From: Alphaproteobacteria bacterium
GTDB taxonomy: Bacteria; Pseudomonadota; Alphaproteobacteria; GCA-2731375
DNA length: 64,000 bases
NCBI GenBank assembly: GCA_016776605.1
Contig: JADHTB010000020.1
Location: 1-64,000 of the forward strand
Direction of reading: 5' to 3'
Part shown: in pieces, positions 15,804 to 24,401 of the stretch
Layout of the letters: each line of letters starts with the position of its first letter
How positions within the stretch are numbered: the first letter of the stretch is position 1
Notes under the pieces: model-generated
The model's input: the letters and a program-made list of their open reading frames with translations, nothing else
Database searches by the model: none
Told to the model about the DNA's origin: nothing
Translations under genes and position numbers: made by a program

Positions 15804-16628
15804 TTAGCCGCCAAGCAGGATCATGTAGGCGGCCAGAACAAGCATCGCGATGCCGCCCAATCGACCGACCAGATCACCATGGGGCAGCACTTTTTCCGCC
15901 AGCACCAGCACCGCGATCGCGGCAACCCACAATAGATTCATGACGCCACCAACGAACAACAAAGCCATCAGCAGCCAACAACAGCCGACACAATAGGCGC
16001 CGTGGGACAGGCCCATCTTCAAGGCGCCGAAATCACCCGGCTGCCATTTGGTCATCAGGAAAGCCAGCGGCGAGCGGCATTTCCCCAGGCAGGCCTGTTT
16101 CAATGGTGTCAGTTGATAGATGCCACAAGCCAGCAAAAGACCGATGGTCAACACCCGGCTGGTTCCCACCATCATGGGGGACAGTAGAGCCGCCTCGGTC
16201 AAGGCCCATTGCGCCAACGTCGCCAACAGGCTGAACCCGGCCCAGATGATCAGATAGGCAGCAATGAATATGACGATACGCAGGCCCGGACTTTCGCCTT
16301 TCGCCTGCTGCCGCGTGACCTTGGCGAACAACAAGATCATGGGGCCGGCGCTGGGTATCATCATGCCCGCCATCATAACCCACCACATCACCGTCATCAG
16401 GACAACAGTGGCCGGGGTCCACGCGGTCATGGTCATGGTCAGGTTCGCGGTTAGGTTCGCCGGCATTGCGCCCATTGCGCCGGGCGCCATTCCGCCCATA
16501 CCCATCAGGCTCATATCGCCCTCGGCCATACCCTTGGCGAGAATGGCCAGATAGATCCAGGACAGGATGCTCAATACAGCCAATGATAGGGCCACCAGTA
16601 CGCGGTCGCGTTTTAGAATGCTTTCCAT
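15804..16628 (-). CDS. DUF2182 predicted metal-binding integral membrane protein
   Basis: A 274-residue polytopic membrane protein. A Met/Gly-rich loop (MGMGGMAPGAMGAM) follows the first transmembrane helix. The core MWWVMMAGMMIPSAGPMILL and the Cys-rich segments LKQACLGKCRSPL and HGAYCVGCCWLLM are hallmarks of DUF2182. The conserved Met, Cys and His residues suggest copper or another soft metal as ligand, but function is not established. The frequent DUF1326 partner is not adjacent. ATG 16628 with GAGGG 8 nt upstream is preferred over 16643. Confidence 0.85.
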   Translation of the reverse strand: MESILKRDRVLVALSLAVLSILSWIYLAILAKGMAEGDMSLMGMGGMAPGAMGAMPANLTANLTMTMTAWTPATVVLMTVMWWVMMAGMMIPSAGPMILLFAKVTRQQAKGESPGLRIVIFIAAYLIIWAGFSLLATLAQWALTEAALLSPMMVGTSRVLTIGLLLACGIYQLTPLKQACLGKCRSPLAFLMTKWQPGDFGALKMGLSHGAYCVGCCWLLMALLFVGGVMNLLWVAAIAVLVLAEKVLPHGDLVGRLGGIAMLVLAAYMILLGG

Positions 16629-16644
16629 GGCAATTGCCCTCACG

Positions 16645-16748
16645 CTAGAGCATTTTCATTCTGAAAATGCTCAGATCTTTAGAATTAGAGCAATTTTTCC
16701 AATCACTTAGAATCGCTTCGCGATTCTCATTAATTCGGAATTGCTCTA
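16645..16748. repeat. 104-bp structured repeat, copy B
   Basis: Hairpin 1 is GAGCATTTTC / GAAAATGCTC, hairpin 2 is AGAATCGC TTC GCGATTCT, and TAGAGCAATT pairs with AATTGCTCTA around hairpin 2. Length and order equal copy A at 7112-7215, with compensatory differences in both arms. The conserved core is TAGAGCAATT and CCAATCACTTA. It sits just upstream of the DUF2182 gene. Confidence 0.75.
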
Positions 16749-17035
16749 ACCAGCGGCGCCCGATTGCTGGGCGCCGCCAAATTAATCTGCGCAAACGGAG
16801 ATAAGCAAACGGCGCCATGAGGCTGGAGCTGCCTTCCGTGTGCGCCCGATTGAAATCAAAATCACGATAGCTCAAGCCATTCGGTCTGGCTACGGATAGC
16901 GTCTGGGTTCCGCGCCAAATCGCGCTTCGGCGCGGGTTCTCTTGACGCCAGGGGGGGCTCTGGTAGATTGTTATGAAAGACAGAATGCAATAACTGTATG
17001 GGTCGGTTTGTTTGGCCCTTTGGAGGGAAGTGCGA
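16749..17035. other. intergenic region with hairpins, probable promoter side of the HMGS-like gene
   Basis: A 9-bp perfect stem GCGGCGCCC / GGGCGCCGC (16753-16777) follows the repeat, and a second stem CCGCGCC / GGCGCGG lies at 16909-16934. A TTGACG hexamer at 16943-16948 followed by AT-richer sequence could be a promoter for the gene starting at 17036. No coding capacity is supported. Confidence 0.4.
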
Positions 17036-18490
17036 ATGGTTGGTATCAAGGCGTACGGCGGCTATGTGCCCAGGCGCAGGCTGCCGCGCAGTGTCATTGT
17101 CGAAGCCAATGGCTGGTTCAATTCCGGCCTGAAGGGTTACAGCAAGGGCGAGCGGTCCATGTGCAATTGGGACGAAGATGCCCTGACCATGGCGGTCGAG
17201 GCATCCCGCGACTGCCTGGACCAGAGCAGACCCGACGACATCAAGGCGATTTATCTTGCCTCGACCACCTTGCCCTTCACGGACCGGCAGAATTCAGGCA
17301 TTCTGGGCACGGCTCTGAACCTGGGTCAGAATATGATGACCATGGACATTACGTCCTCCCAGCGGGCCGGCACATCCGGTCTGATCAACGCCCTAAACGT
17401 CGCCAAAGGCATGGGCGGCAGCGCGCTGTTCGCGGCCGGCGAGCATCGGCGCAGCCAGACCGCCAACAACAACGAATTGATGTATGGCGACGGTGGCGCC
17501 GCCCTGTTGCTGGGCAACGACGATGTGGTGGCCGAATATATCGGCGCCGGTCAGATCGCCGTGGACTTCGTGGATCACTACCGCGGCCAGAATGCGGACT
17601 TCGACTATAATTGGGAAGAACGCTGGATTCGCGACGAAGGCTTTATGAAGATCGTGCCGGACGCGGTTCAGGCGGCCCTGGACAATACCGGCATTGCCGC
17701 GGACGAAATCGATCATTTCGTGATGCCGGGCACCATTCGCAATATCGCGGCGATGGTGGGCAAGCGTTGCGGCATCAAGGGGGAAGCGGCCCGCGACAAT
17801 CTGCATGGCGTGATGGGCGAGGCTGGCACGGCCCACAGTCTGGTCATGCTGGTGGATTGCCTGCAAGATGCCAAACCGGGCGAGCTGGTCATGCTGATCG
17901 GTTGGGGTCAGGGCTGTGACGCCTTGATTTTCCGCACCACGGACAAGCTGCCGACCATGGCCAACCGCAAGGGCATCAAGGGTCATCTGGCCCACCGCAA
18001 GGAAGAAACCAACTACAACAAGTTCCTGGCCTTCAACGGCCTGGTGCTGCAGGACGGCGGGCTGCGTTCGGAAACCGACAAACAGACCGCGCTGACCACC
18101 TTGTACCGAAACAAGGAAATGGTCATCGGCTTTGTTGGCGGCAAGTGCGAGCAATGCGGCACCGTGCAATTTCCGAAATCGCGGATTTGCGTGAACCCGA
18201 ATTGCGGCGCCATCAACACGCAGGAAGATCATAAAATGGCGGAGACCACCGCCCAGATCCAGTCCTGGACCGCGGATAACCTGACCTATGCGCCGGATCC
18301 GCCGCATCATTTCGGCATGGTCAATTTTAGCGAGGGCGGCCGTATGATGGCCGACTTTACCGATGTCGACGAGGGCGGCGTGGCGGTCGGCGACGAATTC
18401 CGCATGGTGTTCCGCATCAAGGCGGCAGACGAGAAACGTGGTTTCAACAAGTATTTCTGGAAAGCAGCGCCGAAAATTCAGGCGTCATAA
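17036..18490 (+). CDS. HMG-CoA synthase-like thiolase-fold protein fused to DUF35 OB-fold/Zn-ribbon domain
   Basis: A 484-residue fusion. Residues ~1-330 are a thiolase-fold HMG-CoA-synthase/KAS-III-like domain. Residues ~340-484 are a DUF35 unit with a zinc ribbon (GGKCEQCGTVQFPKSRICVN, then PNC) and an OB-fold. In archaea, thiolase, HMG-CoA synthase and DUF35 form one channelling complex; here two parts are fused and a thiolase gene follows. Oddly, the position of the active-site Cys (ACKAGT in archaeal HMGS) reads SQRAGT, so Gln109 replaces Cys (codon 17360-17362). The usual His segment (HQPN-like) reads MPGTIRN, and the catalytic Glu region reads LASTTLP. The role may therefore be structural or a different chemistry. 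GGAGGG lies 8 nt before ATG 17036. Confidence 0.82.
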   Translation: MVGIKAYGGYVPRRRLPRSVIVEANGWFNSGLKGYSKGERSMCNWDEDALTMAVEASRDCLDQSRPDDIKAIYLASTTLPFTDRQNSGILGTALNLGQNMMTMDITSSQRAGTSGLINALNVAKGMGGSALFAAGEHRRSQTANNNELMYGDGGAALLLGNDDVVAEYIGAGQIAVDFVDHYRGQNADFDYNWEERWIRDEGFMKIVPDAVQAALDNTGIAADEIDHFVMPGTIRNIAAMVGKRCGIKGEAARDNLHGVMGEAGTAHSLVMLVDCLQDAKPGELVMLIGWGQGCDALIFRTTDKLPTMANRKGIKGHLAHRKEETNYNKFLAFNGLVLQDGGLRSETDKQTALTTLYRNKEMVIGFVGGKCEQCGTVQFPKSRICVNPNCGAINTQEDHKMAETTAQIQSWTADNLTYAPDPPHHFGMVNFSEGGRMMADFTDVDEGGVAVGDEFRMVFRIKAADEKRGFNKYFWKAAPKIQAS

Positions 18491-18503
18491 GGAGACAGGA
18501 AAA

Positions 18504-19706
18504 ATGGCCTCAGGTATTAAAGATAAAGTCGCTATTCTCGGCATGGGTTGCTCCAAATTCGGGGAGCGTTGGGATTGTGACGCCGAAGATTTAATTGTTG
18601 AAGCTTATCAGGAAGCCATCGTCGACGCTGGCATCCAAACCAGCCAGATTGACGCGGCCTGGTTCGCCACCGCGATCGAGGAAGTGCATGTCGGCAAGTC
18701 CGGCGTCCCGCTATCCGTCGCGCTGCGCCTGCCCAACATCCCCGTGACGCGGGTGGAAAACTTCTGCGCCTCGGGCACGGAAGCCTTTCGTGGCGCGGTT
18801 TACGCGGTTGCCTCCGGCGCCGCCGACATCGCCCTGGCGGTAGGTGTCGAGAAGCTGAAAGACACCGGCTATGGCGGCCTGCCCCAGCGCGGCGCTGGCC
18901 CGCTGAACGATATGATCCGGAACAACGGTTCGGCACCGGGCGGTTTTGCCCAGTTGGCCACGGCCTATTCGCAAAAGCACGGCGTCGATATGGAGACCGT
19001 AAAAAAAGCCATCGGCGCCATTTCGGTAAAGAGCCACGCCAATGGCGCCAAAAACCCCAAGGCGCATCTGCAAAAGGCCGTCTCGCTGGAGACCGTACTG
19101 AACGCGCCGATGATCGCGGCGCCCCTGGGCCTGTTTGATTGCTGTGGCGTCTCGGATGGTTCCGCCGCCGCCATTGTAACCACACCGGAAATTGCCAAGT
19201 CCATGGGCAAACATGACCTGATCACCGTGAAGGCCCTGCAACTGGCCGTCTCGAACGGTCAGGAATCCGGCCATAATTCCTGGGACGGCAGTTATTTCCT
19301 GACCACCCGCAAAGCGGCCGAGCGGGCCTACAAGGAAGCCGGGATCGAAAAGCCGCGGGAACAGATCTCCATGTTCGAGTGCCACGACTGCTTCTCGATC
19401 ACCGAGATGGTGACCATGGAAGATCTATACATCTCCAACGAAGGCGAAGCCTGGCGCGACGTGCTGGACGGCTTCTACAATGCCGACGGCCAGGTGCCCT
19501 GCCAGATCGATGGCGGCCTGAAATGCTTTGGCCATCCCATCGGCGCCTCCGGCCTGCGCATGCTGTACGAAATGTACTTCCAGCTAACGGGCCGGGCTGG
19601 TGAACGCCAGTTGAAAGACCCGGTATTCGGGATGACCCACAATCTTGGTGGCCAGCCCCATCAGAACGTCTCGTCCGTGGCCATTATCGGCCATCAGGGC
19701 GCCTGA
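18504..19706 (+). CDS. SCP2-type thiolase (acetyl-CoA acetyltransferase family)
   Basis: A 400-residue thiolase of the SCP-x/SCP2 type. The acyl-accepting nucleophile is Cys88 in VENFCASGTEAFRGA. The C-terminal catalytic histidine is in CFGHPIGASGLRM, the HDCFSITEM block matches the HDAF/HDCF motif of this branch, and THNLGG replaces the second-cysteine CxG loop of classic thiolases. It should condense or cleave acyl-CoA units. It starts 13 bp after the DUF35 fusion with AAGGAG ahead, so the two form an operon and presumably one complex. An intrinsic terminator follows at 19735. Confidence 0.9.
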   Translation: MASGIKDKVAILGMGCSKFGERWDCDAEDLIVEAYQEAIVDAGIQTSQIDAAWFATAIEEVHVGKSGVPLSVALRLPNIPVTRVENFCASGTEAFRGAVYAVASGAADIALAVGVEKLKDTGYGGLPQRGAGPLNDMIRNNGSAPGGFAQLATAYSQKHGVDMETVKKAIGAISVKSHANGAKNPKAHLQKAVSLETVLNAPMIAAPLGLFDCCGVSDGSAAAIVTTPEIAKSMGKHDLITVKALQLAVSNGQESGHNSWDGSYFLTTRKAAERAYKEAGIEKPREQISMFECHDCFSITEMVTMEDLYISNEGEAWRDVLDGFYNADGQVPCQIDGGLKCFGHPIGASGLRMLYEMYFQLTGRAGERQLKDPVFGMTHNLGGQPHQNVSSVAIIGHQGA

Positions 19707-19734
19707 TCGGAAAGCACCAAACGGTGAATGGGAA

Positions 19735-19762
19735 GGGGACGCCGCGGCGTCCCCTTTTTTTT
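19735..19762 (+). terminator. intrinsic terminator
   Basis: Stem GGGGACGCC / GGCGTCCCC with a GC loop, followed directly by eight T residues. It ends the HMGS-like/thiolase operon. Confidence 0.92.
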
Positions 19763-19896
19763 AGGGCGAACTATGCCGGACGGCACAATAGAATAGTGCA
19801 CCGGCCTGACGGCAAGCTGTTATAATCAGCTTTTAGTATCATCCGCGCCGGTCTTGCCAGGCCGGAAGCAGCGCTCTGGACGGCCCTTTCTGTGTA

Positions 19897-21168
19897 ATGA
19901 AATCACTGGCTTTGACGATCAACCGCCGCGTTTTTTATGGCTGGGTCATTTTGGCGACGGCGGCTCTGGGCACCTTCGTTAGCGGCGTTGGACAATCCCA
20001 TACCTTCAGCGTCTTCCTGGTGCACATCCAGGCCGATTTGGGCATATCCGCCACTTCCATTTCCTCCGCCTATGCTTTCGCGACCCTGGTAGCGGCCTTT
20101 GGCCTGCCCTGGTTGGGCCGGCGGGTGGACCGCCAGGGGCCGCGCCGGGTCCTGGTCGTGGTCGCCCTGCTGCTGGGCCTCGCCTGTCTGGCCTTTGGCG
20201 CCGCCGCCGGCTTTCTCTGGCTGGCGTTAGGTTTCGCCGCTTTGCGCTTTTTGGGCCAGGGTAGCCTGATGCTGATCTGCGCGAACCTGGTCTCGCAATG
20301 GTTCGACCGCCGCCGCGGCCTTGCCCTCAGCCTCATGGCGTTGGGGTTTTCGGCCTCCATGGCCGTGCATCCGCCGTTATCTCAATGGCTGATCGATCTG
20401 GTCGGCTGGCGCCAGGCCTGGTTCTTGCTGGGTGCCAGTACCTGGCTGTTATTACTGCCGCCGGTTTTATTCCTGGTCCATGACCAGCCGGAAAACATCG
20501 GGCTAACCCCCGACGGCGATGGCCAAGCCACCGCGCACCAGGACGCCGCCGCCAAAACGGGCCTGACCTTGCGGGAAGCATTGGCGACCAGCACATTTTG
20601 GATTCTTGGCGCCGGCCTGTTTGCTCTACCCATGCTGGTGACGTCGCTGCACTTTTTTCAGGTCTCGATCCTAACCACGCAAGGCTTGAGCGAAGCGATG
20701 GCAACGCGAATTTTTCCCATTTCGGCTCTGGTCATGGTCATCACCATTCCTTTGGTCGGGCGCAGCCTGGACCGATTTCCCACGCGCTGGGTATTTGTTT
20801 TTGGCTTGCTGGTCATGGTCGCCTCGCTGGTCAGCGCGGCACTGGTCCATGACCTGACAACGGCAATGATTTACGCCGTTGCCTTCGGCCTGAATAATGG
20901 CTGCACCATGACCTTCTTCGGCTATATGTGGCCGCGCTATTTTGGCCGCAAGCATTTAGGCGCTATCCAGGGCACCGGTCAGATGATCGGCATCATTGGC
21001 GCCTCACTCGGTCCCCTGCCCCTGGGCATCGCCTTTGATCTGACAGGCAGCTATCAAAATACCCTGCTGCTGCTGGCGGTCTATCCGGCAGTCTGTGCCA
21101 TCGCCGCGATTTTTCTACGCACCCCGCCGCAATTATTGGCCCAGCAAGGCAACGTGGATCAGACATAG
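19897..21168 (+). CDS. MFS transporter (OFA / monocarboxylate-like)
   Basis: A 423-residue, twelve-helix major facilitator. The start RRVFYGWVILATAALGTFVSG is typical of the oxalate/formate antiporter and monocarboxylate-transporter-like MFS branch. The loop 2-3 motif appears as GRRVDRQGPRRVL and its C-half counterpart as GRSLDRFPTRWV. The central loop is hydrophilic (around residues 195-225). It would move an organic anion across the inner membrane, with the substrate unknown. It has its own leader of about 130 bp after the upstream terminator and is convergent with metY. Confidence 0.85.
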   Translation: MKSLALTINRRVFYGWVILATAALGTFVSGVGQSHTFSVFLVHIQADLGISATSISSAYAFATLVAAFGLPWLGRRVDRQGPRRVLVVVALLLGLACLAFGAAAGFLWLALGFAALRFLGQGSLMLICANLVSQWFDRRRGLALSLMALGFSASMAVHPPLSQWLIDLVGWRQAWFLLGASTWLLLLPPVLFLVHDQPENIGLTPDGDGQATAHQDAAAKTGLTLREALATSTFWILGAGLFALPMLVTSLHFFQVSILTTQGLSEAMATRIFPISALVMVITIPLVGRSLDRFPTRWVFVFGLLVMVASLVSAALVHDLTTAMIYAVAFGLNNGCTMTFFGYMWPRYFGRKHLGAIQGTGQMIGIIGASLGPLPLGIAFDLTGSYQNTLLLLAVYPAVCAIAAIFLRTPPQLLAQQGNVDQT

Positions 21169-21173
21169 AATTA

Positions 21174-21212
21174 CGGCGGCACCCCATGACGCAGGGGGCA
21201 CCGCCGATTTTC
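21174..21212. terminator. probable bidirectional terminator hairpin
   Basis: CGGCGGCACCCC pairs with GGGGGCACCGCCG, leaving a two-base internal mismatch, between the convergent MFS and metY genes. An ATTTTC stretch follows on the plus strand. The T tract is weak. Confidence 0.5.
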
Positions 21213-21237
21213 TCTTACCTTGTCCGGTCAGATTAGT

Positions 21238-22554
21238 TTATGCGGCGGCTTTCAGCGCCGCCGCGGTACGGTCCAGGGCCTGGGCCAAATCGGCGATAAT
21301 GTCGTCGATATGCTCAATCCCCACCGACAGCCGCACATAGCCGTCGCTGACGCCGCTGGCCAGTTGCTCCGCCGGGGTCAATTGCGAATGGGTGGTCGTT
21401 GCCGGGTGAATTGCCAGGCTGCGGGCATCGCCGATATTGGCCACGTGATAAAACAGCTCCAGCGCCTCGATAAAATGCCGCCCGGCCGCCAGGCCACCCT
21501 TCAGCTCGACGCCAACCAGGCCGCCGTAGCCGCCCTTTAAATAGCTATCGGCCCGCACCCGGTCCGCCCCGACTTGCAGGCTGGGGTGGATCACCCGCGC
21601 GACCTGGTCGTGACGGTTGAGGTATGCGGTCACCGCCTCTGCATTGCGGCAATGTTCGCGAATACGCAAGGGCAGGGTCTCGAGGCCCTGGATGGTTTGA
21701 AAGGCATTGAAGGGACTGAACGCCGGGCCCAGGTCCCGCAACAGGGTGACCCGCGCCTTCAGAATATAGGCGATAGGGCCCAGGGGCTTCACCGCCTCGG
21801 TCCAGACCGCACCATGATAGCTGGGATCGGGCTGGTTCAAGAGGGGTTGGCGTTTCGGATGCGCCTCCCAATCAAATTTGCCGCTGTCAACGATCAGGCC
21901 GCCAATGGACGTGCCGTGGCCACCAATATACTTGGTAGTGGAATAGACGACCACCGCCGCGCCATGATCGAACGGACGGCACAGGATCGGCGCCGCCGTG
22001 TTGTCCACGATCAGGGGAATGCCGAGTTCACGGCCAATGTCGGCCACCTCTTTGATGGGAAACACCCTCAATTTCGGGTTCGGTAGCGTTTCAGCATAAT
22101 AGGCGCGGGTGTTTTCGTCCGTGGCCCGGCGAAAATTCTCCGGATCCTCGGGATCAACAAAGCGCACTTCGATGCCCTGTTGCTTCAGGGTATTGGCGAA
22201 CAGGTTCCAGGTGCCGCCGTACAGGTCCGTGGAGCTGACCACGTTATCGCCCACCTGGGCAATATTCTGGATCGACAGGGCCGATGCGGCCTGTCCCGAG
22301 GCCACGGCCAAGGCCGCCACACCGCCTTCCAATGCTGAAATACGCTGTTCCAGCACATCGGTGGTGGGGTTCATAATGCGGGTATAGATATTGCCCAGCT
22401 CTTTCAGGCCAAACAGATTGGCCGCATGTTCCGTGCTGTCGAACTGGTAGGATGTGGTCTGGTAGATTGGCACCGCAACGGCACCGGTGGCTGGGTCCTG
22501 ACGAAAGCCCGCATGCAGGGCCAGGGTTTCCGGATTCTTGCTGTCTATGGTCAT
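21238..22554 (-). CDS. metY: O-acetylhomoserine aminocarboxypropyltransferase/sulfhydrylase
   Basis: A 438-residue Cys/Met-metabolism PLP enzyme. The lysine that binds PLP is in VVYSTTKYIGGHGTSIGG, and the family opening ETLALHAGFRQDP, then AVPIYQTTSYQF, is present. Length and the GHGTSIGG motif fit MetY rather than MetB/MetC (about 390 residues). It makes homocysteine from O-acetylhomoserine and sulfide. I start at ATG 22554, because GGAG lies at proper distance, rather than 22566. It is preceded by a SAM-II riboswitch, an intrinsic terminator and a clear sigma-70-like promoter, all on the same strand, consistent with repression by S-adenosylmethionine. Confidence 0.95.
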   Translation of the reverse strand: MTIDSKNPETLALHAGFRQDPATGAVAVPIYQTTSYQFDSTEHAANLFGLKELGNIYTRIMNPTTDVLEQRISALEGGVAALAVASGQAASALSIQNIAQVGDNVVSSTDLYGGTWNLFANTLKQQGIEVRFVDPEDPENFRRATDENTRAYYAETLPNPKLRVFPIKEVADIGRELGIPLIVDNTAAPILCRPFDHGAAVVVYSTTKYIGGHGTSIGGLIVDSGKFDWEAHPKRQPLLNQPDPSYHGAVWTEAVKPLGPIAYILKARVTLLRDLGPAFSPFNAFQTIQGLETLPLRIREHCRNAEAVTAYLNRHDQVARVIHPSLQVGADRVRADSYLKGGYGGLVGVELKGGLAAGRHFIEALELFYHVANIGDARSLAIHPATTTHSQLTPAEQLASGVSDGYVRLSVGIEHIDDIIADLAQALDRTAAALKAAA

Positions 22555-22595
22555 TGTTGTCTCCATCTCTAATTTGCGCCAGCCCAGTCGCTAAC

Positions 22596-22644
22596 AAAAA
22601 AAACCGCCACAGCATCCTCAAGCACAAGCTCTAGCTGGGCGGTT
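22596..22644 (-). terminator. intrinsic terminator in the metY leader
   Basis: On the minus strand, AACCGCC-CAGC pairs with GCTG-T-GGCGGTT, and the stem is followed by a run of eight T residues. It begins about 6 nt after the SAM-II aptamer and lies before the metY start, so it could be the expression platform of the riboswitch. Confidence 0.85.
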
Positions 22645-22649
22645 GTTCC

Positions 22650-22706
22650 CGACCCGGTTTAGCTGAATTTATTTTCCGCGCCCGCAAGCTGGCTCAAATC
22701 GGCGCG
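22650..22706 (-). promoter_or_regulatory. SAM-II riboswitch (metY leader)
   Basis: The minus strand reads CGCGCCGATTTGAGCC, then AGCTTGCGGGCGCGG, then after an A-rich linker AGCTAAACCGGG. This is the SAM-II consensus: P1 stem, the GATTTGA and GCTTGC conserved segments and the GCTAA pseudoknot strand. SAM-II is a typical alphaproteobacterial regulator of methionine biosynthesis genes. It begins about one helical turn after the -10 element and ends just before an intrinsic terminator. Confidence 0.93.
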
Positions 22707-22712
22707 TAAATA

Positions 22713-22742
22713 ACTATATGGATGACGCCTGACATTTGTCAA
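22713..22742 (-). promoter_or_regulatory. metY promoter
   Basis: TTGACA (22737-22742 on the minus strand) and TATAGT (22713-22718) are separated by 18 nt. The predicted transcript start, about 22706, coincides with the first bases of the SAM-II aptamer. Confidence 0.8.
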
Positions 22743-22872
22743 CACGAATTTTAGATATGCCGATATCTTTATATTATAAGCATAGCCAGCATGGATGGCC
22801 GCATTGGATTGCCAACCGCATGGGGCTATGGTGTTGCCATATAGACATCCCTGGTCGAGGATTAAGACAACG

Positions 22873-23511
22873 ATGAACTTTCCCTACACGGACGAACTGC
22901 GCGGCCGCTTCGCCGACCGCCTGGCGAACTTTCAACGACAGACCCATGACGGCGCGGATGGCGCCGGCGGCCACCTGAAACGCGCCGCCGTGACCGTGAC
23001 CCTGATCGACGATGGCGACGGACAAACAGCCTTTGTCATGACGCGCCGGACACCGCGGTTGTCATCGCACGCCGGGCAAAAAGCCTTGCCGGGCGGGCGC
23101 CTGGATGGGGACGAGACGGCCACACAGGCCGGACTGCGCGAATTGTCGGAAGAGATCAACCTGCACCTGGACAACGATGCGGTGCTGGGTCTGTTGGATG
23201 ATTATCCCACCCGCTCGGGCTATGTCATCACGCCAGTGGTGATCTGGGCCGGCTCTGGCGCCACCATGTTCCCCAATCCCGATGAAGTGGTCAAGATCAT
23301 GCCGATTCCCCTGGCTGAACTGATCCGCCCGGATTCGCCGGAATTCATCACCATTCCCGAAAGCGAACGGCCGGTGCTGCGCGTGCGGTGGGGCGATGAT
23401 CACGTCCACGCGCCGACGGCGGCGGTAGTATATCAGTTTATTGAAGTCGCCATGCGGGGGCGGTCAATCCGGGTTGATCATGTGGAACAGCCCGTCTTCG
23501 CCTGGCGCTAG
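22873..23511 (+). CDS. Nudix hydrolase, CoA pyrophosphatase-like (NudL)
   Basis: A 212-residue Nudix protein. The Nudix box is GGRLDGDETATQAGLREL then SEEINL, matching Gx5Ex7RExxEEx except that Asn stands where Gly is usual. The preceding SSHAGQKALPGG is the CoA-diphosphatase signature region (family UPF0035). It would cleave CoA to 3',5'-ADP and phosphopantetheine. Two short genes for acyl-CoA metabolism follow on the same strand (22-bp gap), so it may trim CoA in the same operon. ATG 22873 is chosen, with GAGGA about 12 nt upstream. Confidence 0.88.
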   Translation: MNFPYTDELRGRFADRLANFQRQTHDGADGAGGHLKRAAVTVTLIDDGDGQTAFVMTRRTPRLSSHAGQKALPGGRLDGDETATQAGLRELSEEINLHLDNDAVLGLLDDYPTRSGYVITPVVIWAGSGATMFPNPDEVVKIMPIPLAELIRPDSPEFITIPESERPVLRVRWGDDHVHAPTAAVVYQFIEVAMRGRSIRVDHVEQPVFAWR

Positions 23512-23532
23512 AAGATACCCGAGGAAGCCATC

Positions 23533-24399
23533 ATGACGGATAGTATCAAGCCCCGGCGCAGTGTCCTCTACATGCCCGGTTCCAACGCCCGGGCCCTGGA
23601 AAAGGCCCGGAGCCTGCCCGCCGATGTCCTGATCCTGGATCTGGAAGACGCCGTGGCGCCCGATGCCAAGGTTGCGGCGCGGGAACAGGTCATCGCCACC
23701 GTCGCCAAGGGCGGCTATGGGCCACGCGAGGTGGTCATTCGGATCAACGGCACCGCCACCCCATGGCATGCGGACGACCTGGCCGCCGCCGCCGCATCCG
23801 CCGCCGACGCCATTCTGCTGCCCAAGGCGGAGGGCGCCGGCCAGGTCCGCACCACGGCCGCCGCCCTGCCCGAGGGCATGGACCTGTGGTGCATGATCGA
23901 AACACCCCTGGCCATTCTGCATGTGGAGGAAATCGCCGCCGCATCGCCCAGAACCCGCTGTCTGGTCATGGGCACCTCGGACCTGGCCACGGATCTGAAC
24001 GCCCTGCACACGCCGCACCGGGAGCCCTTCACCACCGCCCTGTCCATGTGTCTGTTGGCGGCCCGGGCCTATGGTCTGACGGCCCTGGACGGGGTTTATC
24101 TGGACCTGAAGAACGACGAAGGCTTCGAGGCCGCCTGCCACCAGGGCCGGCAGTTCGGTTTCGACGGCAAAACCCTGATCCATCCCCGGCAGGTGAACCC
24201 GGCGAACCGGGTGTTCGCGCCCTCGGACGATGACATTGCCGAGGCCGACGTCATCGTCACCGCCTTCGAACGGGCCCAGGCGGAGGGCAAGGGCGTGGTT
24301 GTCGTCAATGGCCAGTTGGTGGAAAATCTGCACGTGGCCGCGGCCCGGCGCCTGTTGGCGCTGGAGGACGCCATCAGCGCACGCCTAAGGGAGGTATAA
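23533..24399 (+). CDS. CoA-ester lyase (HpcH/HpaI aldolase, citrate lyase beta-like)
   Basis: A 288-residue TIM-barrel lyase of the citrate-lyase-beta / malyl-CoA lyase family. Markers are RRSVLYMPGSNARALEKA, LILDLEDAVAPDAK (metal-binding Glu/Asp), VVIRING (substrate Arg), WCMIETPLAILHV, and GKTLIHPRQV near the C-terminus. It cleaves a hydroxyacyl-CoA such as malyl-CoA or beta-methylmalyl-CoA. It lies between the Nudix gene and an SDR gene with 2-nt spacing to the latter, forming an operon. The exact CoA ester cannot be read from the sequence. Confidence 0.9.
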   Translation: MTDSIKPRRSVLYMPGSNARALEKARSLPADVLILDLEDAVAPDAKVAAREQVIATVAKGGYGPREVVIRINGTATPWHADDLAAAAASAADAILLPKAEGAGQVRTTAAALPEGMDLWCMIETPLAILHVEEIAAASPRTRCLVMGTSDLATDLNALHTPHREPFTTALSMCLLAARAYGLTALDGVYLDLKNDEGFEAACHQGRQFGFDGKTLIHPRQVNPANRVFAPSDDDIAEADVIVTAFERAQAEGKGVVVVNGQLVENLHVAAARRLLALEDAISARLREV

Positions 24400-24401
24400 T
24401 C

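Noticed and set aside
19845-19885. Possible small SRP RNA (CCAGGCCGGAAGCAGC)
   Set aside because: The stretch resembles the conserved tetraloop region, but lacks the full GGAAGG.AGCAGCC loop and a long flanking stem; it is probably chance.
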